Source of the DNA: Reichenbachiella carrageenanivorans
GTDB taxonomy: Bacteria > Bacteroidota > Bacteroidia > Cytophagales > Cyclobacteriaceae
Assembly: GCF_025639805.1 (NCBI RefSeq)
Contig: NZ_CP106735.1
Span: forward strand, 3,257,501-3,321,500
DNA: 64,000 nt
Reading direction: 5' to 3'
Below the pieces are notes generated by a model. The model was not told the origin of the DNA. It searched no databases and saw only the letters and a program-made list of their open reading frames with translations. Positions 1 to 8,608 of the stretch are shown piece by piece (position 1 is the stretch's first letter; every line of letters starts with the position of its first letter). Both the position numbers and the translations under genes were made by a program.

Positions 1-35
1 TCGTCGTCGATGATGATTACTTTGTAGGTGCTCAT
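1..35 (-). CDS. Response regulator, N-terminal start only (partial)
   Basis: An ATG on the minus strand at 35-33 opens a frame reading MSTYKVIIIDD before the window ends. Three hydrophobic residues followed by an acidic pair are the usual first beta-strand and acidic pocket of a receiver domain. The ATG overlaps the TGA of the upstream LytS-type kinase (ATGA), so the two are translationally coupled. LytS-type kinases normally pair with LytTR-domain regulators, so that is the likely output domain; it lies outside the window and is inference. Confidence 0.7.
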   Translation of the reverse strand, partial: MSTYKVIIIDD

Positions 36-1105
36 GGTGCTATTGGGTTAGGGTCTATTTGTGGAATAGTCAGTTGTACACGGTATTGGTTGTCTATTTT
101 TTCGGCTTGTAGCAAGTCGCTACTTTCATAGATGAGTTGCAATCTCCCCCGTACATTTTTAAGTCCGATGCCTTTGCCTTTGTGGGCCACAGTGTCTGCT
201 TCGATACTGTTGAGAATAGATACCTGTAGTAGCTCATTGGCGAAAGCCATCTTTACTAGGATACGGCTGGTGGAGGTACTTTCATACACGCCGTATTTGA
301 TTGCATTTTCTATGAGTGGTTGCAGGATGAGGTTGGGAAGTTTTACTGTCTCGGGTATGTCTGTAGTGCCTTTGAAGGTCACTTCTAGTTTGTTGCCGAA
401 GCGAAGTTTTTCTATTGCTAGGTATAGTTGGATGGTTTCCAACTCTTGCCTGATGGATACCAACTCCGTCTCAGCATGGCCGATCGTGTAGCGTAGAAAT
501 GACGACAAAGTCACGATCATCTCGTGTGCGTCTTCGGGACGAGTAAGGGTCAGCGAACTGATCGAATTGAGACTATTGAAAATGAAATGTGGATTGATCT
601 GGGCTTTGAGCATGCTCAGTTCTGTCTCTTTGATGATCGATTGCATCTCGATTTCTTTGATCTGTTTCTCTTTATAGTTTTGGTAAAAAATCAATAAATG
701 ATAGATCAAGGCGACCAATAAATAATAAATGCTGCCAATGGAAACGCGCCACCACAAGTGTGTCACCGATGCAGAGCGTATATCACCAGGGATTTGTAGC
801 AAATAACCCGATATGGCGTAGGAGGTAACGATCCACACGAATATCAAAGCTGTAGCGGTAGCCAAATGAGTCGTGAGGGTGTTCCACAGACTGCCAGACT
901 CAAGCCCTGTGAAGCGGACAATAAACCAAATGCTCAAGCCTAATAGAGCGAAATCCAAACAATATACTACGGCCTCTGTCAGGGCGTGAAACCACGGTAA
1001 GTCAAACCCCCAATGTAGGAGCATGGTTTGGATGACGGTGAGTAGAACCCAAAATAGGCAATAAGCCAGTAGGTGTTCTTTGTTTTTGAGGATAGGGTTA
1101 ATCAT
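32..1105 (-). CDS. LytS-family sensor histidine kinase
   Basis: Membrane sensor kinase that should phosphorylate the regulator starting at 35. Four hydrophobic segments occupy roughly residues 10-150. They are followed by a short coiled linker and the His_kinase domain typical of LytS/YehU-type enzymes, with the phospho-acceptor motif NPHFIFNSLNSISSL, an N-box with ENAIKYGV and a G-box with GKGIGLKNVRGRL. Length (357 aa) is normal for Bacteroidota members of the family. There is no large periplasmic domain, so the input is probably sensed in the membrane or through the adjacent LiaF-like proteins. The gene begins 8 bp after the LiaF-like gene at 1114-1824, so they are probably cotranscribed. 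The role in envelope stress is inferred from that neighbour. Confidence 0.9.
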   Translation of the reverse strand: MINPILKNKEHLLAYCLFWVLLTVIQTMLLHWGFDLPWFHALTEAVVYCLDFALLGLSIWFIVRFTGLESGSLWNTLTTHLATATALIFVWIVTSYAISGYLLQIPGDIRSASVTHLWWRVSIGSIYYLLVALIYHLLIFYQNYKEKQIKEIEMQSIIKETELSMLKAQINPHFIFNSLNSISSLTLTRPEDAHEMIVTLSSFLRYTIGHAETELVSIRQELETIQLYLAIEKLRFGNKLEVTFKGTTDIPETVKLPNLILQPLIENAIKYGVYESTSTSRILVKMAFANELLQVSILNSIEADTVAHKGKGIGLKNVRGRLQLIYESSDLLQAEKIDNQYRVQLTIPQIDPNPIAP

Positions 1106-1113
1106 GCCGAGAG

Positions 1114-1824
1114 CTAGTAGTTTTTGATTTCTCCCCCACCAAATAGTACAAAGCCTTTGATGTGAAGCGTGTTGCCAGTCCCTGATTCGGTTCTTTTTGT
1201 AAACTTGCGTTTGTCGGTGACACCGCCAAATATAGCGGTGGTCTCTAGGTGGATCTCCCAGTCGGTGGGAAGCACGAAAGTGAAGCCGCCAAATAAGGCA
1301 AATACTTCTAGTGTGTGCTGTCCATTAGCTAACCTGGAGCCAGACAGGTCGTAACTAGATCCTCCGAATATGGCAGTTACTTGCCCACCTTTGAACTGAT
1401 CAGATCGTACCTTGACTTCGCCACCGCCGAGGATGTTGGCATCATTCAGGTAGTCGAAGGAGTGACCTGAGCTCTGTCGCTTAAATTCTATTTTTCTTTT
1501 GTTTAATAATATAATCCCAGTCCCGATCAAGATGCCTGGCCATAAGATTTGGCTCAAGCCGATATTGATTCTGAACTCTTGCCACAGGTATTCACCAAAT
1601 ATGAAATACAAAGCCAAGCAGATCATGATGGCACCAGGGTATTTGTTGCTCTTGGTGGATATAGAGAGGATGCCTATCACGAAGATGATACCTTTCCAGT
1701 TGAAGGCCAGGTTGTGAATCTCCTCAGGTATGAGACCGAAATTGCCCAACAAAAAGATGCCGCCAAGTATCACAAGTGCTACCCCCATGAGGTAGGATCT
1801 ATCTTCTTTTTTGTTTTGTCTCAT
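1114..1824 (-). CDS. LiaF-like membrane protein (DUF5668 plus LiaF C-terminal repeats)
   Basis: The N-terminal half (about residues 10-110) holds four short hydrophobic segments in the pattern of the LiaI/LiaF transmembrane region. The C-terminal half (about 128-236) is a soluble beta-rich domain with repeated glycine signatures (LGGGEVKV, IFGGSSYDLSG, LFGGFTFVLP, IFGGVTD, LFGGGEIKNY), the hallmark of the cell-wall-active antibiotic response domain. In Firmicutes LiaF restrains a kinase that senses cell-envelope damage. Here the next gene, 8 bp downstream, is a LytS-type kinase instead of LiaS, so a similar inhibitory role is plausible but inferred. A paralogue lies upstream at 1967-2737. Confidence 0.85.
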   Translation of the reverse strand: MRQNKKEDRSYLMGVALVILGGIFLLGNFGLIPEEIHNLAFNWKGIIFVIGILSISTKSNKYPGAIMICLALYFIFGEYLWQEFRINIGLSQILWPGILIGTGIILLNKRKIEFKRQSSGHSFDYLNDANILGGGEVKVRSDQFKGGQVTAIFGGSSYDLSGSRLANGQHTLEVFALFGGFTFVLPTDWEIHLETTAIFGGVTDKRKFTKRTESGTGNTLHIKGFVLFGGGEIKNY

Positions 1825-1879
1825 TTGCTTGTTGGTTCTGATCTACAAGATACGACCAGTAGATTTGATTTTGAAATTT

Positions 1880-1938
1880 TATAGACCATGCTTGTTGTCT
1901 ATAATAGAAGGAGGCTGTCTCACTTGCAGAGACAGCTT
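1880..1938. repeat. Two adjacent inverted repeats between the LiaF-like paralogues
   Basis: The 142-bp gap between the two LiaF-like genes contains TATAGAC (1880-1886) paired with GTCTATA (1897-1903) and then GCTGTCTC (1914-1921) paired with GAGACAGC (1929-1936). Neither is followed by a clean T-run on the minus strand, so they could be operators or an attenuator, or simply partial terminators. Function unknown. Confidence 0.4.
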
Positions 1939-1966
1939 CACTTTGGTCTATTTTGAGTTTAGGTTT

Positions 1967-2737
1967 TTAGAGATAGTTTTTTACTTCTCCACCTCCGAAT
2001 AGTACAGTGCCTTTGATGAGCAGTTCTTTGGTAGAGTCTGTCGGTGTTTCTGCGTTGAATTTTCTGCTGTCGCTGTAGCCTCCGAATAGGGAAGTGACCT
2101 CGATGCGTACATTCCAATCAGAAGGCACGATGAAATTGGCGCCACCCATCAGGACCATAAGGTCGATCTCCTGGGTGCCTTCGGCCAGGTCAGACCCGCT
2201 CAGGTCGTAGGTGCCGCCGCCCATGAGTACCGTGACTTTTCCTCCCTGAAAATTTTGAGACTGGATAGATACATCCCCACCGCCTAGTGCTGCAGTGATG
2301 TTGAGGTGATCCTTGTCGTTGGGTATTTTGCTAGACTCGTGATCTGCTTCGAAAATGTGGCCTTTGGCTTTCTCGGAATTACCTCTTCGGCTTATTATGA
2401 CCAGCCCTATTATGATCAGAAGTACAGGCCAGAAGAGTTTGCGTGTGTCGTACCAGTGCCAGCCAAATTCGTAGGACATCACATCGGAGAGGATGAAAAA
2501 ACCTCCCACGACGAGCAGGGTGAGGCCTGGGGTTTTGTTGTCTTTGGTGGTCAGAAAGACGGTGCCGATGAGTAGCATCAGGCCTTTCCAGTTGAAGAGG
2601 TAGTCCGAAATTTCGTAAGGAATCAGATTGAAATTGTCCAATAGAAACAGGCCGCCTGAGATGATGAGCAGGATGCCCAGGATGCTAGATCTTGAGCTGC
2701 CAGTTTGCGAGGTGTGAGGAGTGGTGTGTCTTGACAT
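1967..2737 (-). CDS. LiaF-like membrane protein, second paralogue
   Basis: Same architecture as the product of 1114-1824: four hydrophobic segments in the first 130 residues (including GILLIISGGLFLLDNFNLIP), then a beta-repeat domain with LGGGDVSI, LMGGGTYDLSG, LMGGANFIVP, LFGGYSDSRK and a terminal LFGGGEVKNYL. The two proteins align end to end, indicating a tandem duplication. This is the first gene of the minus-strand group, 142 bp upstream of its paralogue, with inverted repeats in the gap. Two different LiaF-like proteins could hetero-oligomerise or tune one kinase; this is inference. Confidence 0.85.
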   Translation of the reverse strand: MSRHTTPHTSQTGSSRSSILGILLIISGGLFLLDNFNLIPYEISDYLFNWKGLMLLIGTVFLTTKDNKTPGLTLLVVGGFFILSDVMSYEFGWHWYDTRKLFWPVLLIIIGLVIISRRGNSEKAKGHIFEADHESSKIPNDKDHLNITAALGGGDVSIQSQNFQGGKVTVLMGGGTYDLSGSDLAEGTQEIDLMVLMGGANFIVPSDWNVRIEVTSLFGGYSDSRKFNAETPTDSTKELLIKGTVLFGGGEVKNYL

Positions 2738-3213
2738 TTGTTTTGTGTTTATAATGATGATACAATAGTACGAGGTATCAAGTAGGACGCACTACATCAA
2801 TCGGTCAAGCTGGATATACTATCGGTAAACTCGGATAGGACGGGGGTGGTGAACTCGTAGGGTTTCATTTTTAGTAATGATAGAATTACTCGATCCACTG
2901 TAGGTATTCGGAGAAATGTAGTGGTTTGTTGTTCTGAACAAACTTGATAGGAGAGGTGGTAGCTTTCAATTCATCAACCTAGGTGTATACGGTTTTGGTT
3001 ATCATGATTAGGCATGTTCTCTTCATAAGAGTATCACTTTACGACTTTAAAGCATAATATCGAAATAGCTTACTAAGCTACCTTTTCAATAAAGAATTAA
3101 AAGGCTCTTGATCCCATCGGTTAAATGAATGCGTTTTGAGTAGCTGGAAAATTCATAATCGGATTAGCCACCGATTAACGATTAAGTTATTTTTTTAAAC
3201 AAACTACATTAGT
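2738..3213. other. Divergent intergenic region (476 bp), no gene found
   Basis: This gap separates divergent LiaF-like and glycoside hydrolase genes, so both promoters should lie here. I found no convincing TTG/TAnnTTTG pair. There are only short inverted repeats: GTTTGTT (2924-2930) with AACAAAC (2937-2943), and an AATCGG/CCGATT pair near 3157-3176. The last 30 bp before the ATG are strongly A+T rich. No ORF or RNA gene is evident. Confidence 0.5.
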
Positions 3214-5364
3214 ATGAAAACAAACAGACTACAATTTTTATTATTACTTTTTCTAAGTTTCATATTCATTTGGCCTACCCAAGCTAATGGATCCTTGGGA
3301 AGTGGGGACAATAAAGTCTATATACACTATATGGGATGGTTTGGATCTGGGCAAAATGGTAGACATTGGGACTACGGTACGGCTCAGGAGCCTCTCATTG
3401 GTTATTATGATTCCCAGTCTTGGGCTACTCATTTATATCATATTTTGTTATCCTCTGCTTGCGGTGTAGATGGAATGGTTGTCAATGTTAGAACCGAATA
3501 TGATGAATCAAGTTTTAAGTCCATTTTTTCTTCGCTAAAAAGAATCACAGATCTTTCTCCAGGTTTTGATTATAGTATAGGCGTGAGCTATGATGATCAG
3601 GATAGAACACAACAATCAGCTGAAGCAGAACTACAATTTCTAAGAGATGAAATACTACCTGAGACAAGCAATTATTTATACAAGGATGGCAAGCCTGCAA
3701 TCTTTATTTGGAATTATAATGGGTATTTATCTTCCAATGATTATAGAAATGCGGTATCAAATGTTTTTACAACTGAAACACCGCTCTTGTTAAGAAATGA
3801 AATTGATTTTAACATAGGCTCAGGAGTCATTGATTCGTATTACCCTTGGGTTCAGGGGTATGCCGCTGATGGTTCTGAATGGGGTAATGGGTATTTGAAC
3901 TGGTACTATCAGACCATGAAAACTAGAAGTGAAATAAATTTTGGTACTGGAGCCGTATGGCCGGGGTTTGATGATCGACAGGCTAGCTGGGGCCAAAACC
4001 GCTGGGTGGATAGACGGGCTGGTGCAACCTATGAAGATACTTGGGATCTGGTTCATGCCAACAGTGCGGATTTGGATTGGGTGATTATAGAGACATGGAA
4101 TGACTGGAACGAAGGCACAGAAATAGAACCGAATACAGTGGATGGATTTACCTATGTATTAAAAACAGCTGCAAACATTGCCGAGTTTAAAGGAGGTACT
4201 ACATCTGTAAATAGTGGTTTGCTCAATGCGACAACCAAAATTTATGAAGCGGCAGCACTTATCGAATCCAATGCTAGAGATTCAGTTATATATTATGCCG
4301 TACTGGAACAAGCCATGATTGAGTTTATAGCAGGAGATGGCAGCTCATCCATCGCTTTGTCCGAAAACATAATATATGATTTAGGGGCTTGTACAGTGCC
4401 AGTTATTACTCCTTATGTTCAGATTAATGGTGGTTTGGCACAGAGTGGAGTTTATTCAGTGTTACTTAACGCAGGAGATACAGTTGCTTTTGATCCCAGA
4501 TCTCCAACTACTGGTTCTTGGAGTTGGACAGGGCCTAGTCAATTCACTTCTCAGGATAGAGTAATTCATTTATCCAACCTATCAGTAGCTCATTCTGGAA
4601 ATTACACAGCTACTCTTTTAGATAGTCTAGGGTGTAGAAACACTTATACCTTTGAACTTACCGTAAATCCTGTCATCCAGCCAAGCCCCTCTTATTATCT
4701 AGTAAATAGGTGGCAGGGTACATATTTGTATGACGCAGGCAATGAAGTGGGTTATGCTAGCATGAGTAGCGATTCTTTATACCAATGGCAACTGATCACA
4801 ATTGATAATCACACACTCATTCAAAATGTGAGCACAGGTCATTATATAAATATTGAAAGCCTATGGGCAACGATAGAGTGTACCAGTGTGGCTACCAATT
4901 ATTGGAGTGCTCATTGGTTTTTTGAGGATTACCAAGGCTATACCCGTATTCGAAACAGGTGGCAAGGTGCAGATTATATTCATATTGAAAACCTATGGGG
5001 TGTAGCGCAGCGGAGTAGTATTTTTGAAGGGGCTTATTCAGGGCATTGGTCTTTGGTGCCAGTAGCTACTTCTAGTGCTAGAATGTGGAACAAGCAAAAT
5101 GATGAAAAAGTGGTAGAGGTAAATCAGAAGCCTTACCCTAATCCTTTCAAGAATCAAATCAACATAAGTATCAATACCAATAACAGAACTAAAATCCAGT
5201 TGGTCGACCAAGCAAACAGATTAATTTTTAGTCAAGAATATTATATTGAAGAATATGATAAAACAAATATTAAAATAGATGCTTCTAGCTTAGTTTCTGG
5301 GATGTACATACTGTCTATAGAAGAGTATGGTAAAATAACTTATCATAAAATGATTAAGGAGTAG
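3214..5364 (+). CDS. Secreted GH99/GH71-like glycoside hydrolase with beta-trefoil module and T9SS sorting domain
   Basis: A signal peptide (about residues 1-24) is followed by a catalytic domain (about 30-330) resembling the GH71/GH99-like TIM-barrel families. It has YIHYMGWFG near the start, a segment around ACGVDGMVVNVR and the late signature ETWNDWNEGTEIEP near residue 293, where the family motif is WNEWxEGTxIEP. An Ig/PKD-like domain follows (about 395-490). Next comes a threefold-repeated beta-trefoil (about 493-620) with recurring NRWQG and HYINIESLW/YIHIENLW units, seen in marine agar- and carrageenan-active enzymes as a carbohydrate-binding module. The C-terminus carries a T9SS type A sorting domain (PYPNPFKNQINI onward). 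Exported by Sec then T9SS. Substrate unknown; probably an alpha-linked mannan-like or algal glycan. Convergent with a PL8 lyase. Confidence 0.8.
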   Translation: MKTNRLQFLLLLFLSFIFIWPTQANGSLGSGDNKVYIHYMGWFGSGQNGRHWDYGTAQEPLIGYYDSQSWATHLYHILLSSACGVDGMVVNVRTEYDESSFKSIFSSLKRITDLSPGFDYSIGVSYDDQDRTQQSAEAELQFLRDEILPETSNYLYKDGKPAIFIWNYNGYLSSNDYRNAVSNVFTTETPLLLRNEIDFNIGSGVIDSYYPWVQGYAADGSEWGNGYLNWYYQTMKTRSEINFGTGAVWPGFDDRQASWGQNRWVDRRAGATYEDTWDLVHANSADLDWVIIETWNDWNEGTEIEPNTVDGFTYVLKTAANIAEFKGGTTSVNSGLLNATTKIYEAAALIESNARDSVIYYAVLEQAMIEFIAGDGSSSIALSENIIYDLGACTVPVITPYVQINGGLAQSGVYSVLLNAGDTVAFDPRSPTTGSWSWTGPSQFTSQDRVIHLSNLSVAHSGNYTATLLDSLGCRNTYTFELTVNPVIQPSPSYYLVNRWQGTYLYDAGNEVGYASMSSDSLYQWQLITIDNHTLIQNVSTGHYINIESLWATIECTSVATNYWSAHWFFEDYQGYTRIRNRWQGADYIHIENLWGVAQRSSIFEGAYSGHWSLVPVATSSARMWNKQNDEKVVEVNQKPYPNPFKNQINISINTNNRTKIQLVDQANRLIFSQEYYIEEYDKTNIKIDASSLVSGMYILSIEEYGKITYHKMIKE

Positions 5365-5384
5365 TTAGGGTAACCGCCTTCATT

Positions 5385-5418
5385 AAAACCCTGAATAGCT
5401 ATCTATTCAGGGTTTTTT
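5385..5418 (+). terminator. Intrinsic terminator after the glycoside hydrolase gene
   Basis: A perfect 14-bp stem (5385-5398 with 5403-5416) around a 4-nt loop is followed by T residues to 5418. It sits 20 bp past the hydrolase stop. The A-run on the left arm lets it work on the minus strand too, although the PL8 gene ends further away at 5528. Confidence 0.85.
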
Positions 5419-5527
5419 GTTTACACACATGCTGTGTGATATAATTAACCCAAAAGTGTAGATGGGACTACTCTTTATCTAAAATATTCCTTTCGAGATT
5501 TGCCCCAGTTAGATGCCAATATTACGT

Positions 5528-6805
5528 TTATTCTTTAATCAGTTGATGGGTTTCTTTATAGCCATCACCTATCAGTTGAAGATAATAGGTCAAATGAGGT
5601 TGGAGCAGAGCAAGGGAGACTTGGCTTCCATTGGCTAGATCATGGGAGGAAACGAGTTGTCCATTAGCAGAATAGATCCTGGCTCTCTGGAAAGGATAAG
5701 GGGATTCGATTTGTATATAGTCAGCGAAAGGGTTTGGGTACACGCGGGCTTGGTGGAGCGGTGTTATTTCGCCCAATATGGTTTCAGGTCTTTCAAGCTG
5801 AAGTTTGTAAGTAGTAGACACGCCGTCATGGCTGACTACTATATTCCAGGTGTTTTTTTCTGTTTCGATAGTACTTATGGTGTAGGCTTCATTAGTCAGT
5901 CCTGCTACAGAGACTTGGTCTGAGTGATCTAGCGCAATCACATAGTAGAGTTTTTTAGGATCGAAACCTTCTATTTCTACGTTGTCGATTTTTATTCCAT
6001 CCAAATAAGGAACTTCGATACTGCCTAAACCACCATCAGATAGTAGGGTCAATGTCTCGGTTACTGTACCTCCTTCGTATGCCCTGTCGGTAGGGAGGTC
6101 TAGCAATACTATTTTCGTACCAGCAGCTTCCCCCTCAATGTCAAAGCCCTTTAGTGTGACTTGCAATGGCGTACTAGGAAGCTCACCAATAGTCGTATTG
6201 GATCCTGATACAAACGATGGCTTAAGCCCCCTGTGTACAGGATTGGCAGCGGATACGTAGAGTTTTCCATCGGATTCTCGTAGCATCAGTATAGCTTTTT
6301 GGTTTACAGCTACTACTTGTCCTTCTCCATAGGTAAATGTACCTGGCTCATAGAAAACAGCTTCTAGGACTTGATCCGCTTGGTGATATACGGCTTGTAT
6401 GTTGCTAGAATTGATAAGCGTAACAGAGGAGGTCTCCCTCACATAGTTTTTGAAATCTGCTAGTGAAATGTCAGGCACCACTTTGTATTCGTAGCTGTCG
6501 CCAAGTGGATTTATACCATGATTAATAGCTAGCTGAAACATATTGATCATACCTAGGTTTTTGTCTTCTGTACTGATGGCATTCTTGTAGTCTTTGTCTT
6601 GCATTAGCAATGGATTCAGTACACGTCGTTCACCGAGTAGTTTTATTTGGGTTGCTGCTTTGGCTTTTATGAAATAGCCCACTTCATCGTGCCATACCCA
6701 CCCTTGGGTTTGTATGGTCAAATCTTTTATTGTGGTTTCGTTGAGTGGTATTGTTTGCGCGTCGCTCGCATCAACGGAATATACGATATCGCCTACACGT
6801 TGCAT
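5528..6805 (-). CDS. PL8 lyase, C-terminal part with T9SS sorting domain
   Basis: Downstream fragment of the broken lyase (425 aa). It opens with MQRVGDIVY, which is internal in intact PL8 proteins, and has no signal peptide. It covers the rest of the central beta-sandwich (with GWVWHDEVGYFI, matching the PL8 W-x-HD-x-GY segment), the C-terminal beta domain and, after a linker, a T9SS type A sorting domain beginning ARVYPNPFADYIQIESP near residue 350. On its own it could not be exported, so it is likely non-functional unless the TGA is read through or is a sequence error. Confidence 0.85.
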   Translation of the reverse strand: MQRVGDIVYSVDASDAQTIPLNETTIKDLTIQTQGWVWHDEVGYFIKAKAATQIKLLGERRVLNPLLMQDKDYKNAISTEDKNLGMINMFQLAINHGINPLGDSYEYKVVPDISLADFKNYVRETSSVTLINSSNIQAVYHQADQVLEAVFYEPGTFTYGEGQVVAVNQKAILMLRESDGKLYVSAANPVHRGLKPSFVSGSNTTIGELPSTPLQVTLKGFDIEGEAAGTKIVLLDLPTDRAYEGGTVTETLTLLSDGGLGSIEVPYLDGIKIDNVEIEGFDPKKLYYVIALDHSDQVSVAGLTNEAYTISTIETEKNTWNIVVSHDGVSTTYKLQLERPETILGEITPLHQARVYPNPFADYIQIESPYPFQRARIYSANGQLVSSHDLANGSQVSLALLQPHLTYYLQLIGDGYKETHQLIKE

Positions 6806-6820
6806 TTGATTGAGTGTAGT

Positions 6821-8476
6821 TCAGATTTCATCCGATCCAGTCTTAATTCTTTTCACCTCTTGCCCAAGGCATACCATTTCCTTTTCGAAAAAGAAGGTTC
6901 CTTTCAAGGCACCAGCACCATTGATAGGTACCCATGTGCCGTTTGTGTATTGGCCAAGCTTCATTTCCATGGCACCAGCTCCAAATTTATCATCTGCTAC
7001 ACCGCCAGAGAATAAAGAAATACCTCGAGTGGTAGCAGCAGACTTACCAGCATTGACAATGCCATTACGCTCTGTCGTAGTACCAGCTACTGTTTGGTAG
7101 TCTAGCCCCAGTCTGCTCAATCGGTATTCGTCGCCTCTTCTCAGGATTGATGTATAGCCACTGCCGAAGTGAAGGTGACATTTGACGTCGGAATTAGAAC
7201 TGTCTTCAGGACCTCTTACACGTTGTGAGGTTCTACGTACAGCAATCGAGTAGTTGTCTCTTCGGTGTACCTGATATTCTGTATTCCAGAAGTACTTGTG
7301 TCCCTGTACTTCATTATATGTCTTGCTGGATGTTTCCCAAGAGGGGTCTATGTTGTTTATCAAATATTCGATCTGACTCCTATTGGCGAGCTTGTCTCCA
7401 TATAAATCCACCAGTACTTCAAGATTTTCTATGACTTGTTCGGCTATATAATCGGTCCGTTCCAGCCAGTAGGAGAGTCTTTTTGGTGCAGTAGTGATTT
7501 CACAGTTGCCCTTGTATAATATCCATTGTAAACCTTCTATGATCGATGTTTCTACAAATTGAATTTTTTCCGTTTTGTATTCCCATTGGGTTCCTTTGAT
7601 TATTTCACCTAGTGCTAGCACATCATGAAGCCAAGAAACTCCGTACATGCCCCAGTAGTTTTCATCTCCGTGGTGGGTAAGACTCCAGTCTGGCCATACA
7701 CCATCAGTGCCGTTGATAGCCCAAGGGTCGAAATCAAGACTGGCATCATTTACAGCCATATAAATATCCATTTCGGTGGAGCTGTTGCTGAATACCACAT
7801 GGCGCATGGCGTTGCCATATCTAAAGGCCCAGTTTGGTCCTCGGCTCTGAGGATTGTCTACTATGACATGATGGCAATAGTCTATGATGTCTTCAAACAA
7901 GGTTTGAATCGTAGTGTCACTCAATCGGTCTGAATGAAAATCATTGTACAACAACATGCCGATATAGGTCAGAAGGCCTGTTAGGTTTTCGTTGTGTGGA
8001 TGATAGCTGAATGTCTCGTGATAGACGCTTTTGGGTGGGCGTTTATTGGCAAAATACCATTTTAAAGAATTGTAGACGAGCGTTTTGTATTCCTCTTTTC
8101 CATTGTGCTCGGAAGGGATTTTATTGGGATAGTAGGTGTTGTAGCCGTAAAGAACGGCTACGTTGGCCAAATCTACTAAATAGGCTTTGTGTAGGTCAAA
8201 CTTAGCACTTGCATTCTCCTTTTCTGACTCAGAGATGTCTGGTAAGTCCGTTTTGTAGCTGCCGTTGGTGTTGAATTTGGCATATGAAGCTAGCAGTTTT
8301 GTGACGTCTGTCGTGTTGGTAGGCACAGCTCTTTTGTCTGCATCGATATTAAAATTACTGTCTGTCATTCGTGCTCTGATCACAGACAATGGATCATCTG
8401 CCTTGGTAGTAGAGGAGATCAAGGAGATGGTTGTGGTCAAGACCAATAGGTATTTTATCGTAATCGTGTTTCTCAT
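6821..8476 (-). CDS. PL8 lyase, N-terminal part (catalytic toroid)
   Basis: Upstream fragment of the broken lyase (551 aa). A signal peptide (about residues 1-26) leads into the alpha/alpha-toroid. By motif alignment with chondroitin AC lyase, the catalytic set would be Asn222 (RYGNAMRH), His269 (DWSLTHHG) and Tyr278 (GMYG); this assignment is inference. The central beta-sandwich begins at about 395 with the family signature EYQVHRRDNYSIAVRR and runs to the premature TGA after GSDEI. PL8 enzymes cleave glycosaminoglycans or xanthan by beta-elimination. If translated alone this product lacks most of the sandwich and the T9SS sorting signal, so it would probably stay in the periplasm. Confidence 0.85.
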   Translation of the reverse strand: MRNTITIKYLLVLTTTISLISSTTKADDPLSVIRARMTDSNFNIDADKRAVPTNTTDVTKLLASYAKFNTNGSYKTDLPDISESEKENASAKFDLHKAYLVDLANVAVLYGYNTYYPNKIPSEHNGKEEYKTLVYNSLKWYFANKRPPKSVYHETFSYHPHNENLTGLLTYIGMLLYNDFHSDRLSDTTIQTLFEDIIDYCHHVIVDNPQSRGPNWAFRYGNAMRHVVFSNSSTEMDIYMAVNDASLDFDPWAINGTDGVWPDWSLTHHGDENYWGMYGVSWLHDVLALGEIIKGTQWEYKTEKIQFVETSIIEGLQWILYKGNCEITTAPKRLSYWLERTDYIAEQVIENLEVLVDLYGDKLANRSQIEYLINNIDPSWETSSKTYNEVQGHKYFWNTEYQVHRRDNYSIAVRRTSQRVRGPEDSSNSDVKCHLHFGSGYTSILRRGDEYRLSRLGLDYQTVAGTTTERNGIVNAGKSAATTRGISLFSGGVADDKFGAGAMEMKLGQYTNGTWVPINGAGALKGTFFFEKEMVCLGQEVKRIKTGSDEI

Positions 8477-8608
8477 GGCTTTTATATATTGTCGCCAAAA
8501 GAATTAAAATTTTCAAATGCAGCGGTGCACAATCGTTCATATAAACATCAAATACATCCGTAGTAATGATTGAGCACGAGTTGGTATTTTTTTCTATCTT
8601 CGAATGAT

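Larger units (their letters stand above)
5528..8476 (-). pseudogene. PL8 polysaccharide lyase gene interrupted by an in-frame TGA
   Basis: The two open frames 6821-8476 and 5528-6805 are in the same reading frame, separated only by one TGA (6823-6821) and five sense codons that continue as TTLNQ before the ATG at 6805. PL8 enzymes have a conserved TTLxQ-type segment exactly here, so the TGA replaces one codon inside the central beta-sandwich. Restoring it gives about 982 residues: signal peptide, alpha/alpha toroid, beta-sandwich and T9SS sorting domain, the usual size for a T9SS-exported PL8 lyase. A nonsense mutation or a base-calling error are both possible. No other lesion is visible in the 2.9 kb. 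Confidence 0.85.

Noticed and set aside
132..491. 119-codon ORF opposite the LytS-type kinase
   Set aside because: Covers the kinase core motifs on the other strand and shows no domain.
6821..6823. TGA as a selenocysteine codon in the PL8 gene
   Set aside because: PL8 enzymes have no selenocysteine at this position, no SECIS-like hairpin follows and no selenoprotein genes are in the window. A nonsense mutation or sequence error is simpler.
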